Position numbers and translations under genes: made by a program. DNA of 64,000 nucleotides, from positions 2,914,001-2,978,000 of the forward strand of contig JACDQD010000103.1 in assembly GCA_019843655.1 (NCBI GenBank), given 5' to 3'. Positions within the stretch are counted from its first letter, which is position 1; the number at the start of each line of letters is the position of its first letter. This DNA is from Lethocerus indicus (taxonomy: Eukaryota > Arthropoda > Insecta > Hemiptera > Belostomatidae). Below are positions 13,627 to 27,400 of the stretch, piece by piece. A model generated the notes under the pieces. The model made no database searches and was not told the origin of the DNA. It worked only from the letters and a program-made list of their open reading frames with translations.

Positions 13627-16600
13627 ATGGATCCAAATTTAAATCAAGAAAGAGTGGAAGTAATTCTCAGCCATTCCATTCCAGGATAACAATGTATGAG
13701 AAAAGATAATATTCTGAGCTTTCACAAACACTTCCCTAACATCGTTGTGCCATTGTTTAATTTTTACATGCAAAAATAACAATAGTTATTGAACAAACGG
13801 TGTGATATTCTTGTATCGGTGCACACTAAATCGCCCCGTCGTGTCACATTAATAAATGTCAAAAAGGAGAATTTCCCCAACGTCGCGATAAGGCAATTAT
13901 ATTAATCTCAATCGTTGATATCATAGCTATATTATAACAATCTTCGAGCCCTTCGTCATGGTGTATTTTTGATGGGTAAACATCGCGTGGCACCACCGCG
14001 TGTCCGATAAACGGACATCTTATTATTTGTTGACTGAACAAGATATAAATATTGAGTGGATACTCGAGGAGATCCTTGAGAAAAGTGGAATCGTGTGGAG
14101 GCGAAGGTTGGGGACGGGACCGTGACCTCATCTGCGCCCGTGAAATGTTATCTACTCTCGACCTTAACCCAGTAACCGGCACAGAGCTGTCAGCGCTTCA
14201 ATACTTCAGTTCTCAGGAGAATATGACGGGAAAGCGCAGATTAAAAGCAGTTTACCCAGAGACAGCATTCGAGACAAATGTTTGAGATCAAGGATGACGA
14301 AATAGCCTGTGACCACTGCTGTCTTTAACCCAGGTTTACGACAAGAAAAAGTCCCGGTCGTGGAGTTGAAATATTTGGTATAAATTAATTGTACAGGAAA
14401 ATTATCGGTGCATAAAAGGAGAAAATATATAACTAATGTATAACTAATCATAAATTTCGCTGTTTTTTTTGTCAGCAAACATTCCTTTTTGCATTAGTGA
14501 AAATATGAGAAAACGGGATATAGACAATGAGTGAAATCTTATTCAACAAATATTATATAAATATTACGTAATCATTTTGTATGAATTACCATTTTTTTAA
14601 ATTGTTGAATAATATATTCGAGCTCGTCTTTCTTGGTCAAGATCCTAAATATTCTCGGTTCAAAAATATGAGGAAAAAGACGACTGAAAAGTTGAGTAAA
14701 AAGTTTCTTAAGTTACGGGAATTTGTTTTTAATTGGTAGGAATAGAGAGAAGAAAAAGCGGAAATCTGCGCTTGAGTTCATTCAGATCTTAGAGACTGGG
14801 ATATGCGGTAAGCCGACATTCACTACGGCCCTTTGCCTTTTGTAGTTGGAAGCTCAAAGCGAAGTGTTGCCTTACACTAAGGCCCGGTGGTGTATTGGAC
14901 TTGAGTTGAGAATATAAAAGGAAATTAGGTTTACGAGGCCCGCCAGATTGAATATCGGTGTCCGGGTTTCCGATTTTCCAAAGTACACAAAGAAGAACAG
15001 AAGTACAAAGATTTAAAGTTGTAGTTATTTGAAGTAGAAGATTAGGAATATTTATAAATCTTAAACGAGTTGACAAAAGGGATACTGCGACTTTAGGGAA
15101 TTCTGTTTGAGCAACATACTTCAGTAAGTGTATAGTCTAACTTTCTTACTAGAAATAATCCAAAAATCAACATTTATAAATAAGTAACGTTACAGGAATA
15201 TTTAGCAAGATAAATTTTTGAGAAGACCGAACAATACATTGGTTAATAATTAAATGAAACTTTCGTCACAAAGTCGACATTGCTTCAACACGAACCACAT
15301 TATCCCAATATTCGGCGAGTGATATTACTAGAAATAGTAAGAAAATTTAGTAGGTCCAAGCAGTTCGGACTATTGTATTCGGACTAAGGTTATTACCTTA
15401 GGATTTTCAATCTGATTAAATTTTTTCTGCAAAGCCATCTATTGTAGTTTTGCTACGATGAAATTATAAATTGAAAATAATTAACCTTAATAGTATAAAC
15501 AGGAACTAAATTAGTTTTCATCAGGTAAACTATTGAGTGTAATAAATATTGGAAAATGTTCAAGACGAAAATGTTTTTTCCGGAGAATTTAAGAGATTTA
15601 TTGGTGAAAGGATAAAATGGCGATTCAGAAAAAACCCCGAAAGGGTATATAGAATATAAAACATTCTGGACAATGGAGGATGGAAGCTTTCTACTGTAAA
15701 TTTTATTTGTTAAAATGGCGGTGGAAAAAAGGCAGGTCCCGGCCGAGTGGGAGAGTCGCGCGGCGGTTGCCAACCGACCCGTAATAGCCAGGATTTTCTG
15801 GCCTCTTTTTATTTACTTTATTTTTCACAGGCATTAGGCCACCCCGCACTTTACCAGGTATCGGCCCCGAATTAGGACCTGCATTGTGTGAATTTTCGAA
15901 AATGCCCTCCCCAAAGGAATGAGAGAAATCAACCGGGTCATTCATCGGCCTATTCAACGGCAAAGTGGTTTTTTTGAAAACAAAATAGGTGTAATCCCGG
16001 AACATCTTTTTTGTACCTCTTCACGACGAAAAAGGTTAAGGGCTATTAGGGTAATCAGATTTTTTCACGGTGCCAAAGCCCAGACAACAAAATCACATGA
16101 ATATAAATGGCTAATTATAATCTGATTAAAATTCTGTTCGAAAAACATGGTATGATATTTGCATAATCTTTAGAATAGATATATACGATATTTCAAGTAT
16201 TTAGATTGAAATTCTGCTGAAGAAATCTCCGGGGAAAATTTTCCTCCTCGTCATTTGAAATTTTTATTTGTAGAAGTGGTTGAACAAGTTTAGGAGTATT
16301 TAACAGTTCTTCAAACTTTGGACAGTCTTTATAAACTAAACATACTCACACTTTATAATATCTTAAAGTAAACCTTCAAACTTAATTACTACTATAGTGT
16401 TTGTATTAAATTAAAAGCTTATCAGTTTCAATGCAGTACAAGAGTAAACTCATCTATTTTGCAAAATGTGTGTACAAGATTTTTACCTATTAACAGGTTA
16501 TGAAAATGGCAATATCCCAAAACGTCACCAACAGCCTTGCGGATTAAGGTTATAACTCATTCAAATCTTAGCACTTCAACATTTATCGCCCAAGGGGGAC

Positions 16601-19600
16601 AGAAATCTGAGAAAGAAGGAAAACACTAAGACCGACTATGAAAACACAATAATGGACGCCTTTTAAGGGAGGAGGCAAAAAAAGCCTAATTTGAAATTCC
16701 ATCATGGTCCTGCAGCATCTCTCCAGAGCGGACGGGAACACGTTCCGCTCGGTAGACGGCTTAAAGCGATATTAAACTCTCGACCGGAATTAAGTGTCCT
16801 GTACAAAAATTGTTAAAGAGATGTAACATGGGATGTGAAAATTTTACCATAATGGTATCGACGTCAGGTCAAAGCTTGGCAACTGGGGTTTCCCACGGGT
16901 TGTTTTTTCAGATGAATAAGCCAAACAATGGTGGCCTTAAGTTAAAAAGAAACCTAGTAACTTCAAAACAAGGTTTGTTCTTACTTCTTTTTCTCGCCTG
17001 GGCGTCAACCTTTCACCTTGTTCTTAGGGCTTTTTTCTCATAGCGAGCTCTTTTGTTCGCTCAGGGCTTAAGTCCTCTTAAAGAGGGCCAGTACTCCAAA
17101 CTTCTTTAAGTTCCAACAGGACCCAATGACACAATCGCAAATTAACAACAAATCGAATATATAGCTCGTGAAACAGAGAAAAAAAATATAAACTACACAT
17201 TATGAAGCCTTATTTGCCGTAATTAAGAATAAGCCTTCTCAGATACGTTTTGATTAAACACTTCGGGACATCCGAACATGCGTCGCCACACTGGAGAGAT
17301 GGCAATGGAGATGGCACTGGAGAGAAAAGGAAGGAGGAATTAGAATAGGCCGCCTAACGTGAAGGTAATGGACGGCGAAGGGACCGAGACAGATGGTCTG
17401 TATTTTCCCTCAATTTAGGTCGGGGTCGGTACCTGTGCTCACACGGACGCACGTCTCTGGATGAGGGGGGGAGGAGGGAGCGCTCCATTTGACCGGTAAA
17501 AGGGCTCCATTTCTTAAGGATCGATCTAACCCACTTCCCGCCCTTTGCCCTTACCGACCCCTCGAGGACTTCTCCCGTGGTAAAGGATTTGGGGAGAGAA
17601 GAGGGAAAGCACACCGACATCTATCTAGGCTACGGCCTCGAATTTCCCCAGCCGCATTACACTAGACCGTGATGTGTGGAAAATGTCCAATGAAAATTTC
17701 CCGCTTTTCAGTATAAAAATGTACATACACAGGCGGATAAATAAATATACTATTTCCCTATAAACAAAAAAGTATGCTGCATAATAGGAAAATGACAACC
17801 AAATCCAAACTCAAGACGTGAAAAGAAAAAGGATAAGAAAACAGGGTCTCAGTAACGGCGGCGTAACAGTGCTGACAGGACGCTCTATTCGGAGGCGACA
17901 TTTATGATGGGAAGCTACTGACGAGGGTCCTGTCTGAGACTATACATGCGAGTTCCAAAAATTGGTACGATCCCACAGCCTGCCAGACCCAGCCCCCAAA
18001 TTTGGTAAATATTCCGGTATTTGCATACCGTATATTTGAATAACTCATTAACATTAGACGTTAATAATTAAAATTATATAGATACCAGTGCATGGGAACA
18101 GAGTGGGAAGTTTATCGATGAGAATAATAATTGCTTAAACCAGGAACTGTAGATAAAGTTTCAATACATTTAAACGACAATAAATGACCTCTTCTGCGTT
18201 CTGTATACGATTATGGAATTTGCGATAAATTCATTTAGTAGTGATGAAACTGTGTTCATCCTGCCGGGATTTGCGGACGCGGAATGGAACTGCGGAGTGC
18301 CTGCCCTAATCAAAACCCATATCTCCAGGTCAGTGGGTCAGCAGTTACTTAATGGAGAGATTGATTACAGGAGCGCTGTATTTCAGTTCAGCGAACACAC
18401 GAATGCCCCGCGAGAGCATTGGAGATTACATATATGCTCATACATCTAATCCATATATATTTATAAAATGTATCACGTTTTAATGCAGTGCATAAAATTC
18501 CCATATCAAATTATTAGTGGTCGTCACCCTGGCGACATTACGTATGGATGATTAACCGATACATGATCGTATCTTTTTGCCCATTCCACACTGATGGTTA
18601 AGGCTAAGACTTGAAGCTACCCGGAGAGAAATTTAAGATATCGCGTCATAAAACTGTGAAGCCACAAGGGAATCCATCAGCAGGATGAACAGATGGAATG
18701 TACGCTTAACGCAGCCCCTCAATCCGCTGAGCTTTTGAAGTTTATATAGGCGTATGGAATTGTTATGTGTAGTGACCGGAGGGCGGTATTTCTGCGCGGA
18801 TGCCTAACGTGGCGTGGTCCTAGAAATTCGCCCCGTGGCCCCTTCTCGAATTCCATACTGCCCAGGGACCAGTCAAGGTTTCGTTTCGCGTAACGGAAAA
18901 TGGAGCCCGCCACAATGAACAGGGCGTTACATCACCGGAAACCAATTGATCAGAAATGATCCGCGGATATTGTATCCCAAACTAACGCGAACAATAATTT
19001 TTTTCACTAAGTGCTTCACGCTGTGTAGGATTGTTAGTTCTTGTCTATTATTACCTGCGAAAACTTTTATGGATTGAAACTGTCAGTTAATGCCTTTACG
19101 AGGGAGGTAGTGTTTTTAAAACTTCTTTCCAATGCATGTACTTATAAATATAGTCTCAAAAATTAAGGCCACATTGGAAACTGGAATGATTGTGTGATAT
19201 ATATTTCCTGTTTTTTTAATGTTCATGCGTTATTTCCGATATGGGAAGCTTGATCGTGGTATGTGATTTGTCCGCTTTGTCCGCTAACGATCACAGCATA
19301 CAGAATTAGGAATTCGATTGGTCAAGATAATTAATGAATCATTCGAGAACTTCGAACGGGAATCATCTGCTTGTTTACAGTATTTGAAGAAACTGATAAG
19401 GGTGTAAAGTTAGTCAAGTTCAAATGTTTCTAGAAAAGTGAAAAAGAGAATTTGTTCATTGAATTAATTGATTGAACTTTTTGGAAATAGTTTCTCAAAC
19501 CAAAATTTCGAGGCGAATTACAGAGCAATACTATATTACCTCTCATTCCTATTAATAATTACAATACTAGCAGTAAAAAACTTTTATTTTTTATTTTAAT

Positions 19601-21624
19601 TATCTTCTCTAACGATTGACCAGGAAGTCAATTACATGAAATTTTTTTTTTAAATTTTGAAACATCCATGTGTTTTGAAGGTATGATACAATGTTACCCT
19701 AAGAAAGAAGGTTAACTTCAGCACTTTGGACCCAATATTTTTTTAGGTCTTCCACATCATGTATGGGGGAAATACCTGCCCAAAAACTCACCTCGAGCGG
19801 TGAGACGTGGGTGGTTGAATTACGCTCCAGTCCATAAGAGGCAGGAAAATAATCGAAATTATTAATTTTAATTTGTCTTAAAGTGCATTCGAATTAAAAT
19901 GTAATCCTTAATCGAATTTTCTTCAGATTTGATGATGAAACGGACAGAATAGTCATTCTCGGATTGAAGTTTGAACACAGGTATTATTCCTACTATATGG
20001 AATCCTTACATCAACCCATCCGTCCACTCTATTTTGACAAGGAGATTCTTTTTTGAAAAAGTCCCATTGAAAAACTCTCATTGTCTCCGGAGGGGAAAGC
20101 CGCTAAGCTCGATCAATAAATGAGAGCTAGCTCTTCACGACCGCGAAGGCCTCATTCACTGGAAAGAAAATAATTACAGCCTGCCATAAAGGGCAAGAAA
20201 ATTTCGCAACATTGATTATTTCCAGTTGATGTTATTTATCAAAGTCGATTTGCTTAATCTAACCTTACAATCCTGTGAGTAGATTGATAGCCACAAGGCA
20301 CATAAGCATCAAGTCATTATTTCGTAATGACAATTCTTAGATGGACTGAATACTCATTTATTATCACAATTCTACATTTTATTTATTAATTCAATGACTA
20401 TAACTTGTGCTTAGTTTTAATAAGCCTGGCTCGATAATTCAGTGCTTCATTTTATGTCCGTTAAATCGAATTTGGTCATAAAGGGAAAGCTATTGGGTGG
20501 CCTGAGGAAGTAAACAGCTTTCATGTTTTCCTGTTGACAAAGATAAGTTCAAACATTTCATAAGGCGGCCGCCTCTAGGGCTTGTCGTCGCTGCATTCAT
20601 ACGCCCTTCCTCTAGCAGCCCTTACTCTCGCATCACCGTTGTTGAACCCTCCTTTTACGTCAGGAATTATTGGAACTCAAATAAATGTAGATCTGAATAA
20701 AACTGAAACTCGGGGGTTTTCACTGGACAAATAAAAAGACTATAATTTCCAAAATAGCCGTATAATTGTGGGTCTTAAAATAAAGATTCTGAATCTAGTG
20801 TTGGTTTTTTTCTCTCGTTTCATCTTTGAATCGGACATCAACGTGATCATTAATAAATATGCGCCAAACCCAGAATATTCTACGAAATATAGCGCCCATA
20901 AATTGACCGACGAATCCAGATAAGACGGAATGTTTAATTGTGGGTCTATTTCAAATTCTCGACTGAACCGCATTAATATTTATAAGAGTACTTGAAATAT
21001 AACTCCAAACTCCTCTTATAATATCCATTTTATGTTGCGAAAAAGTGGAGAATATTAAATTGCATTATTCGAAGTGTTACGACTCCGTATATATTTTACG
21101 TTATTTACGTAGTTTATTGGTTATCTTTATATCATATCCAATTTTATAAAATCGAGAACAGAATGATTATATTCGAAGTCGATTCGTTGCATAACCCAAT
21201 ATTCCCCCCGCTAAAAATGAAAGTATTTGCATTTTAAAAACCTTCGATATGTAACCTAGCCACCAGAAAAACAGGCCGGTCCCGGATGGCGAGTATGGGC
21301 CCATGTCCATAATGAGACCACCAAATATCATCTTCAATTATTTGGAAACTTATTAGCGTCGGGTATTGCTTACAGCAGGCGCGGCAACAATTTGCGTTAC
21401 TACCAGTACTGTCTGCGCGGCGTGAGCTTTGAAAAGCAAATTTTCATTCAAATATGAATATGAGGAAAATGAATATGATGAAAATTTCACAATACAGGCA
21501 TTGTGAAAGTGGCGCGTTATATAAGGGGTAGTACTTACACGCTAATGTTAATTTGGAAACAACCGTAAAAGGTTTTCCGAACCTGTCTATTTCGGTATCG
21601 AGTCCGCTCCTGGAAGAAGGAACG

Positions 21625-21628
<4 letters not shown>
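13625..21628. other. Non-coding stretch, no gene recognised
   Basis: No frame shows a recognisable protein. A GC-rich patch lies at about 17350-17650. A minus-strand GAG then GTGAGT donor match ends at 19792, but the frame before it has no start codon and no family resemblance. If the receptor gene runs to lower coordinates, this region would be intron or downstream sequence. Confidence 0.55.

Positions 21629-21697
<69 letters not shown>
21629..21697. repeat. (GA)n microsatellite, 69 bases
   Basis: Uninterrupted GA alternation, about 2 kb downstream (minus-strand sense) of the receptor exon, so probably within the first coding intron. It reads as CT repeats on the receptor sense strand. Open frames across it encode Arg-Glu or Leu-Ser repeats and are artefacts. 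Confidence 0.97.
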
Positions 21698-21701
<4 letters not shown>

Positions 21702-23744
21702 GATTTACGGGGGCGAGGTAGGAACAATAAGTTCTAATCATATTTCACATCAGGCATTTCCCTGTCTAGACAATGGGCCCTCAGAGTTCAACTCCAAGTC
21801 AATTTTGATTACGTTGCCTTCCCCTCTTCCCCGTCTAGTGTTTTGCCCTGTGGAGTTTACAAGACCGACCCCTTCCTCACTTGACTTTGAACGGCTGTTC
21901 CCACAATCGAATTCAGCGACGATTTCTTTTTTCATTATTTTTATCAACTTATCGTTGCGATTGGATTTTTGTTCTTATGATTAAGCCCCGACTAAAAGTT
22001 TGGACGAGCAAACATTTGATGTGCCGCTTTTTCAATGACTAAGCATCAAGCTATTTTCTGCGAATCCTAGGATCAAACTAGGAATAATTCTCTAGTTTAG
22101 ATATTCACTAACAATCTAAAGATGGGCATTACAGAAGGAAATATACTTTTCTATATCGACCAATCAGTATTTTTGTGGAAAAAGTGCATTCATACAGTGC
22201 CTTGTATTGCATTGATTTCATATTTGATAATTTCTTAAATTCGCATACCACTGTTTTTATCATGTGGCGATGAGTAAGTATTTATTATTATTATGCAGTA
22301 AGGTAAAATTACCGTTAGTTACATACAGAGAGATTTTTTTTTATGTAGTCACATATTTCAGTGCTAACCCTCGGGAGTTGCTGTTCATTTTTTCCTTACA
22401 AATAGCATTTTGAAAAAGGTATTCTGGAGCAACCCCTGACATGCGGGAAAAACAAAGGGACGCGCCTCGCTGTCTGCCATCTAGAAGGGCCTAGGCAAAC
22501 CCAGGGACTAAATCTCGCATGAATTAATGAGGGAAGGATTTTGAAGGCCCTTTGTTAAATAAACCGCGAGCTGGAGTTTTTACGCCACAAGACTTACCGG
22601 GCGCTCGAAGTTTTAATCTCCACCACACCGGCAATGGAGTTCAATTTTTGAATAAGGGACCTCTTAACAATGCGGAGTTGAAAATTACTATGATTAAAAG
22701 AGATAAAGATAAATTAATACTCTGCAGCTTTTGTCATAGCACTTTTTCTCCATTTTACAACATTTTTGTTCGGTATAAATATCTCATACAACAAGGGGAT
22801 AATCAAGAAGTTCAATAGAATTTAGACTGGAAGGAATTTTTCAAGTACAAACTACTTAACTGAAGTCTGATACTAGTAGAATACACTAGAGCAAGTAAAC
22901 TCCATTCCGTTAATCGGGTAAAATATGTAATTTAGGGATGTTCCTAAGTCACTAGCGAGCGATCTGGTTAGAATAAAGCGGCGTGGGAAGCATTCATGTT
23001 ATGGTTCGCTCTCTTAATAAAGAGCGTATCGCGTTGAGCGGTCCTGAAAATGGCTCTGGAGCGGGAGGATCCAATCCAGCTGGGCCAATGTAAATCCAAA
23101 GGTCCAGAGGACAGCTTAATTGGTCTACGGGTTTGACGCCGTCGGTGGCCATCACACTAATCGCCGTTCCCATTCTTGCCCCAGTCAGAGATAGTTTCAC
23201 CAACAATACCGAATAATCGGACGGGAACAATAAAATTCCCAGAAAACCCGCCCACCCGTATACCCATCATGTGAAAAAAGTGCCATCATTGAGTGGTCTC
23301 TTTTACCGAGACATTCACGTGAAAAGACAACACTCAACACTTGTAACAATAACTTTATGTAGTTAATTGTACAAAAATATAAAAAGGGTAAAAAAAAACC
23401 GTATACCCCTTTCCATACTGAAATCAACTGGCTATTTTCAATATTTAACCCGGTGTTCTTCAAATTTTTTGTTGTGACTGTTCAAACAAAGTATTTCGCC
23501 GAATATTAAATTTCAAAACTTAAATGCCTATTTTGGAATAAGACAAGCGTATTTTGTAAACAATCAGATGAAAAGGGCGTGGTTTTATAATATATAAGAA
23601 TAAAACGCACAGATAATAAAGTAATTCACTCATACGCAACATTTATGGCAGTTATATGAGCCATCACAACGTTTGTGAAGGGAAAGCCTTGTGCATCTAT
23701 CTCCAGCAGGCCTAACTAAGTATTAGTAAAATGAAGGAGAAAGC
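21698..23744. other. Probable start of the receptor intron
   Basis: This follows the GTAAGT donor on the minus strand. I looked for a following exon with an extracellular loop 2 Cys and TM5-like sequence and did not find one. The minus-strand frames at 22994-23230 and 23197-23463 have no receptor-like hydrophobic pattern. Confidence 0.5.
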
Positions 23745-23750
23745 ACTTAC
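23745..23750 (-). other. Splice donor of the receptor exon
   Basis: On the minus strand the coding sequence reads TAC CAA and then GTAAGT, a full match to the intron side of the 5' splice consensus. The donor falls in phase 0 right after TM4. Reading on into the intron keeps the frame open for only 12 more residues, none of which resembles extracellular loop 2 of a peptide receptor. Confidence 0.85.
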
Positions 23751-24260
23751 TTGGTAAAACAGTACTGGCAATGTTGCGAGGAAGGAGAATAACCAGACGA
23801 GTATAATGGATATGATGACCCTGCGCCTGTCGTTGTGCCTTTCTTGAGTCCTAACAATGGTGAAGTATCTGTCGAGAGCGATGACGGTGATGGTGCCGAC
23901 GGATACCATGATGTTGGTACCCTGGAGGGCGGGGACCAACTTGCAGAGGACCAGGCCGAGGCTCCACTGCCGCCTCAGGATGACAACCAGTGTGAACGGC
24001 ATGCAGACAAGACAGAGGGTGAGGTCGGAGACGGTCAGGTTAACGATGTAGAGGTTGCGCGGAGTGTGCATTTGGGGCCGGCGGGCGACCACGAAGCTGA
24101 CCAGGAGGTTGGCGCTGATGCCGGCCAGCATGAGCAGGCCGTAGACGGCGATGAGGAGACCCTCGGCGGTCGGGTCCAGGTTCCTGTCCGCCTTCTTGTG
24201 CTCCAGCAAGATCAGGTAGGCCTCGTTCAGGCTGAAGTTGAACGTCTGGTTCAGCTCCAT
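23751..24260 (-). CDS. Neuropeptide F / Y-family GPCR, first coding exon (TM1-TM4), partial
   Basis: This exon encodes the N-terminal 170 residues of a rhodopsin-family peptide receptor of the plasma membrane. Visible features: N-glycosylation sequons at N4 and N8; TM1 about 34-59 with N51; TM2 about 69-94 with LTVSD (D79); the extracellular Cys C106 before TM3; TM3 about 104-136 ending in DRY (130-132); TM4 about 147-169 with W156 and P165. Known for the family: NPY/NPF receptors bind amidated peptides, couple to G proteins and regulate feeding and behaviour in insects. The start is the only ATG in the open frame. It has a good context (GCCATGG), and an in-frame TAG lies upstream at 24450-24452. 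The exon ends in phase 0 after a Gln codon at GTAAGT, so TM5-7 are on other exons that I did not find. It is much more GC-rich than its surroundings. Family-level assignment is strong. The exact subtype (NPF receptor versus another NPY-like receptor) is inferred from general resemblance. Confidence 0.9.
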
Positions 24261-24455
24261 GGCCACTGCTGAGGGCCCTGCGCTCCACCAGGGCTCCAAC
24301 TCTCCCTCCGAAGGTTTCAACTCCGTTCGGCCTTCTCCCCGGGCACCGCCCTCGTACTCTTCACTTACCTCTACCCATCGCCCCCGCCACCGCCTCTTGT
24401 CCTCCCACGTCTCCACCAGCCTTCCTTGTAGCTCTTCACTTCCGTTATTCTAGAT
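24261..24455 (-). other. Probable 5' leader (UTR) of the receptor exon
   Basis: GC-rich sequence just upstream of the receptor ATG. An acceptor-like TTACAG lies at 24456-24461 on the minus strand, so the exon may begin at 24455, though a transcription start further up is equally possible. An in-frame TAG at 24450-24452 shows the receptor frame does not extend past it. The leader holds one upstream ATG (24376-24378) and an internal consensus donor, AGAG followed by GTAAGT (24363-24368). The extent of the UTR is inferred. Confidence 0.5.
24361..24378 (-). CDS. Upstream ORF in the receptor leader (M-G-R-G-K-stop)
   Basis: The only ATG in the leader on the minus strand starts a five-codon ORF that ends in TGA, about 100 bases before the receptor ATG. 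Its context is good, with G at -3 and G at +4. Such short uORFs commonly reduce translation of the downstream ORF. The last codons overlap a consensus splice donor (GTAAGT), so splicing there would remove the uORF stop. The ORF itself is seen directly; its use is inference. Confidence 0.3.
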   Translation of the reverse strand: MGRGK

Positions 24456-27400
24456 CTGTAAATGTTTAAGGCATAATTAGTAATCATCTATATGGGAATA
24501 ACATATCCTACAGTTTTTAAGGAAAGAGTAATACAAAATTTCTGGGACAAAATTACTCCATAGAACGTCATGCATAAGAATACCATATTGCATTATAAAT
24601 GAGCGGAGGCTTCCGCGGCCAAAACTTGATATATCACATCATTCATTTAAGAATATATTTATTTATACTATATATAAACAATATACAATTTATAGAAATA
24701 TAAAACAGAAGGTGAATAATTTTTCCATTTATCAGTATAATAAAAAAAAAGGATGAAATCATATTACATGTGCCCGGATGTGAAATAATGTATTTTAAAT
24801 AACAAATTCCGCTTAAATAGCTGCACAGGCAAAATCTGGAATTTATACATCCTTCGACTTTTGAGAGGAAGCGATTTGAATTAAGCCGCCGAGTGTTACA
24901 TATTTGGATTCGTTAATTCTATAGGTTTATTCCAAATCTGAAATCCTAATGGAGTAACTTTCAGAGGAACTCAGTTCGCTTTCGTACTCACATTAAACGG
25001 GTATATGCAAACCAGAATAAATAGTTAATGTCGGTTTCGTACGGTGTATTTGCTGTTCAAACGTTCAAATTTGAGCAGTTTTAAACGGCGAAATTAAATA
25101 CACAGGAATATTTCCCTGGACGTACTTCAGAAGGATTAGGAAAAAACAACTCACATTTTCATCGGTACGATCATTATTATTAGTATCGGCAGGGAATATT
25201 CGGATTAAATATTTCCAGAGAGAACTTGCTGTATATTGACAGAAGAGAAAAAAATTGCTCAAAAATCATGCCCTATAGAATACATTAATAATTAAACATT
25301 ATTAAAAAGGTTGTGAACGTGGAGATCTCCATAAAATCTTCAATCTCCAATAAAAATTTAAAAAATCAATTAAAGAAAATCTATTTGACTCGTTTCACAA
25401 ATGGGAAGTACGATTAGGCGAAGTTAGATAAATAAGTTAATTGGACTTGATGTATTTCAACTTCGGCTTGTTTTGTCAAATGAAAGTTCGTAGGCGTTAA
25501 GCTGTAAGATGTTTTAATTAACGGTTTATTTTAATTAGCGCTAATTTCAAATCCAGATTGCTCATTAAAACTAACAGATCAACACTTGTACTAAACTTTT
25601 ACTTAATTGGCCCTTTAAAATGAATTGGCTCAAAGAACCTAAAAAACCTATAAACCCGAATCTTAGCCATATTCGGAGAGCGTATTTAAATTTACATTGG
25701 TAAAAAGTAAAAAAAAATAAAAATACTAGGCTGTTATTAGTTTCTAGTTTATTAACACTAAACATATCTTGCCGTTTTATATATGTTATCCTACTGCGAA
25801 TATTCTTTATGTTTTTAATAAAAGGAAAGTGGTGATACGTGCACTTATATATTTATAGGAGCGGTAAAATATTATGAAACCACAGTGTAAGTAAAAACGT
25901 TTATGAAATTATGTCGCGCCTGGTTTTCATTTCATCTGGTTCCATGCAACTCCCCTTTTGGATTTGGCTGACCAATGTGTGATGCCTTTGTATATCTACA
26001 GGAAGAAGTAATCAGGGCTAATAAAACCGACCAAGGTTCTCAAGAAGGGCGAAAAATTACAGTTTAAATTCCCTGCTATTTTTAATTGCATCGAATGCTT
26101 GTATTTTTTCTATAATCCTTATTATAATCCCTTTATATATTCTTAGTTTTACTTAATTGGGCAGACTTTCAGTATAAGACTCACCACTCCCATTTTTATG
26201 TTTGTTAATTATATCGACTACAATAATTCGAATTTATAAGATATTTACAATTTTACTTTCAGTATACTTATAAAATTAAGCTCATGGACACTAATCATAC
26301 ATTTTTATTTGCTATTGTAACAAGTTTATTTATCCTCAGATATTAATCTAATTTTTGAAAACTTTAGAATAAAAAATAATAATAAAATATTTTTAATGTA
26401 ACACATTCTTTCTACTTTGTATTGAGTATTTGGTATATAAATATTTATTTATATAAAAGGCTGCTCAGAATTTGTAAAAAAGGTAAATAAAATTAGGAGA
26501 AAGCTTGTGTTTCCTATTTATGAATTACCTTGAATTCTGTCACTTCAATTAACAACATTTGTAACAAAAGAGTTAATAAATGAAGAGCTCACTATAATTT
26601 AATGACCTTCTGTCAGCAGCCAGTGTCCATTTTGAAGAGGGGTAGACGCAACCGAATCGGATTCAATGAAATCGTCATTCCCTAAAGCTTCTTGTGGCGC
26701 CGCATTATTCAATAAAATATTAACGATAATCCCGTTTAGGACCTAACGAGATTAAGAGGAGCAGGATTTAACAAGGAAACGGTGGATTTGATTTAAATCG
26801 AGTTAAAGAACAGGCTGCGAGTTAAGAGCATGGCCAGGAGGATAACCAGGTTATTTCGGGAGCAGTCCTTCAGTAGGATGTTCCTTTTAAGATAAAATTT
26901 GAATATTAGTAGCAGTCTAGTGCATCTTCTGTTGATTCTGATGTATGTCATTACTGCAAGTAGTTTAATGACAACCCATAATAATAATGTTTAATATTAA
27001 TATTTGTTTAAAGATATTCCTTTAGCGACATATTATGTATGAAGATAAACCATGACTTAATAAAAACCTGATATCAAATATTGTTACTCCGATCTTTAAC
27101 TAAAAACTGATTCCAACAAAACCCGCGGTAATATGTACGCATATTGATAAAGACCTGTAAACTGAATTTCGAAACTCGGGGTATTACGTTTCCGAGACAA
27201 CGCCTGACTTGAGTTTCAAACCTTTAAAACTGCAGTGAACTTGAGCATAACTTTTCAGCATAGCAAAAGTTACATTGAGCTATTAATAAGGAATACTTAG
27301 TGTGTTAGTTTCAAAAATAGTGTCGAAACAGTGTTAGTTACCCTTCATATATGCCAAGGATAACGTGAGTTTCTTCAAACAGGCCTTCCACGCTATTATG

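Noticed and set aside
19700..19905. Minus-strand frame with a GAG-GTGAGT donor at 19792
   Set aside because: No start codon early in the frame, no convincing acceptor and no recognised family.
21553..21984. 143-codon open frame
   Set aside because: It is created by the GA microsatellite (Arg-Glu repeat) and has no recognisable flanking domain.
23835..24272. 145-codon plus-strand open frame
   Set aside because: It is antisense to the receptor exon; its acidic composition comes from the GC-rich receptor codons read in reverse.
24040..24288. 82-codon minus-strand frame overlapping the receptor start
   Set aside because: It is an out-of-frame shadow of the receptor coding sequence, rich in Arg, Pro and Gln as expected from a shifted GC-rich frame.
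24261..24416. N-terminal extension of the receptor frame to 24416
   Set aside because: The extension begins at a GTG codon and has no ATG. The first ATG is at 24260, where sequons and a good start context follow.
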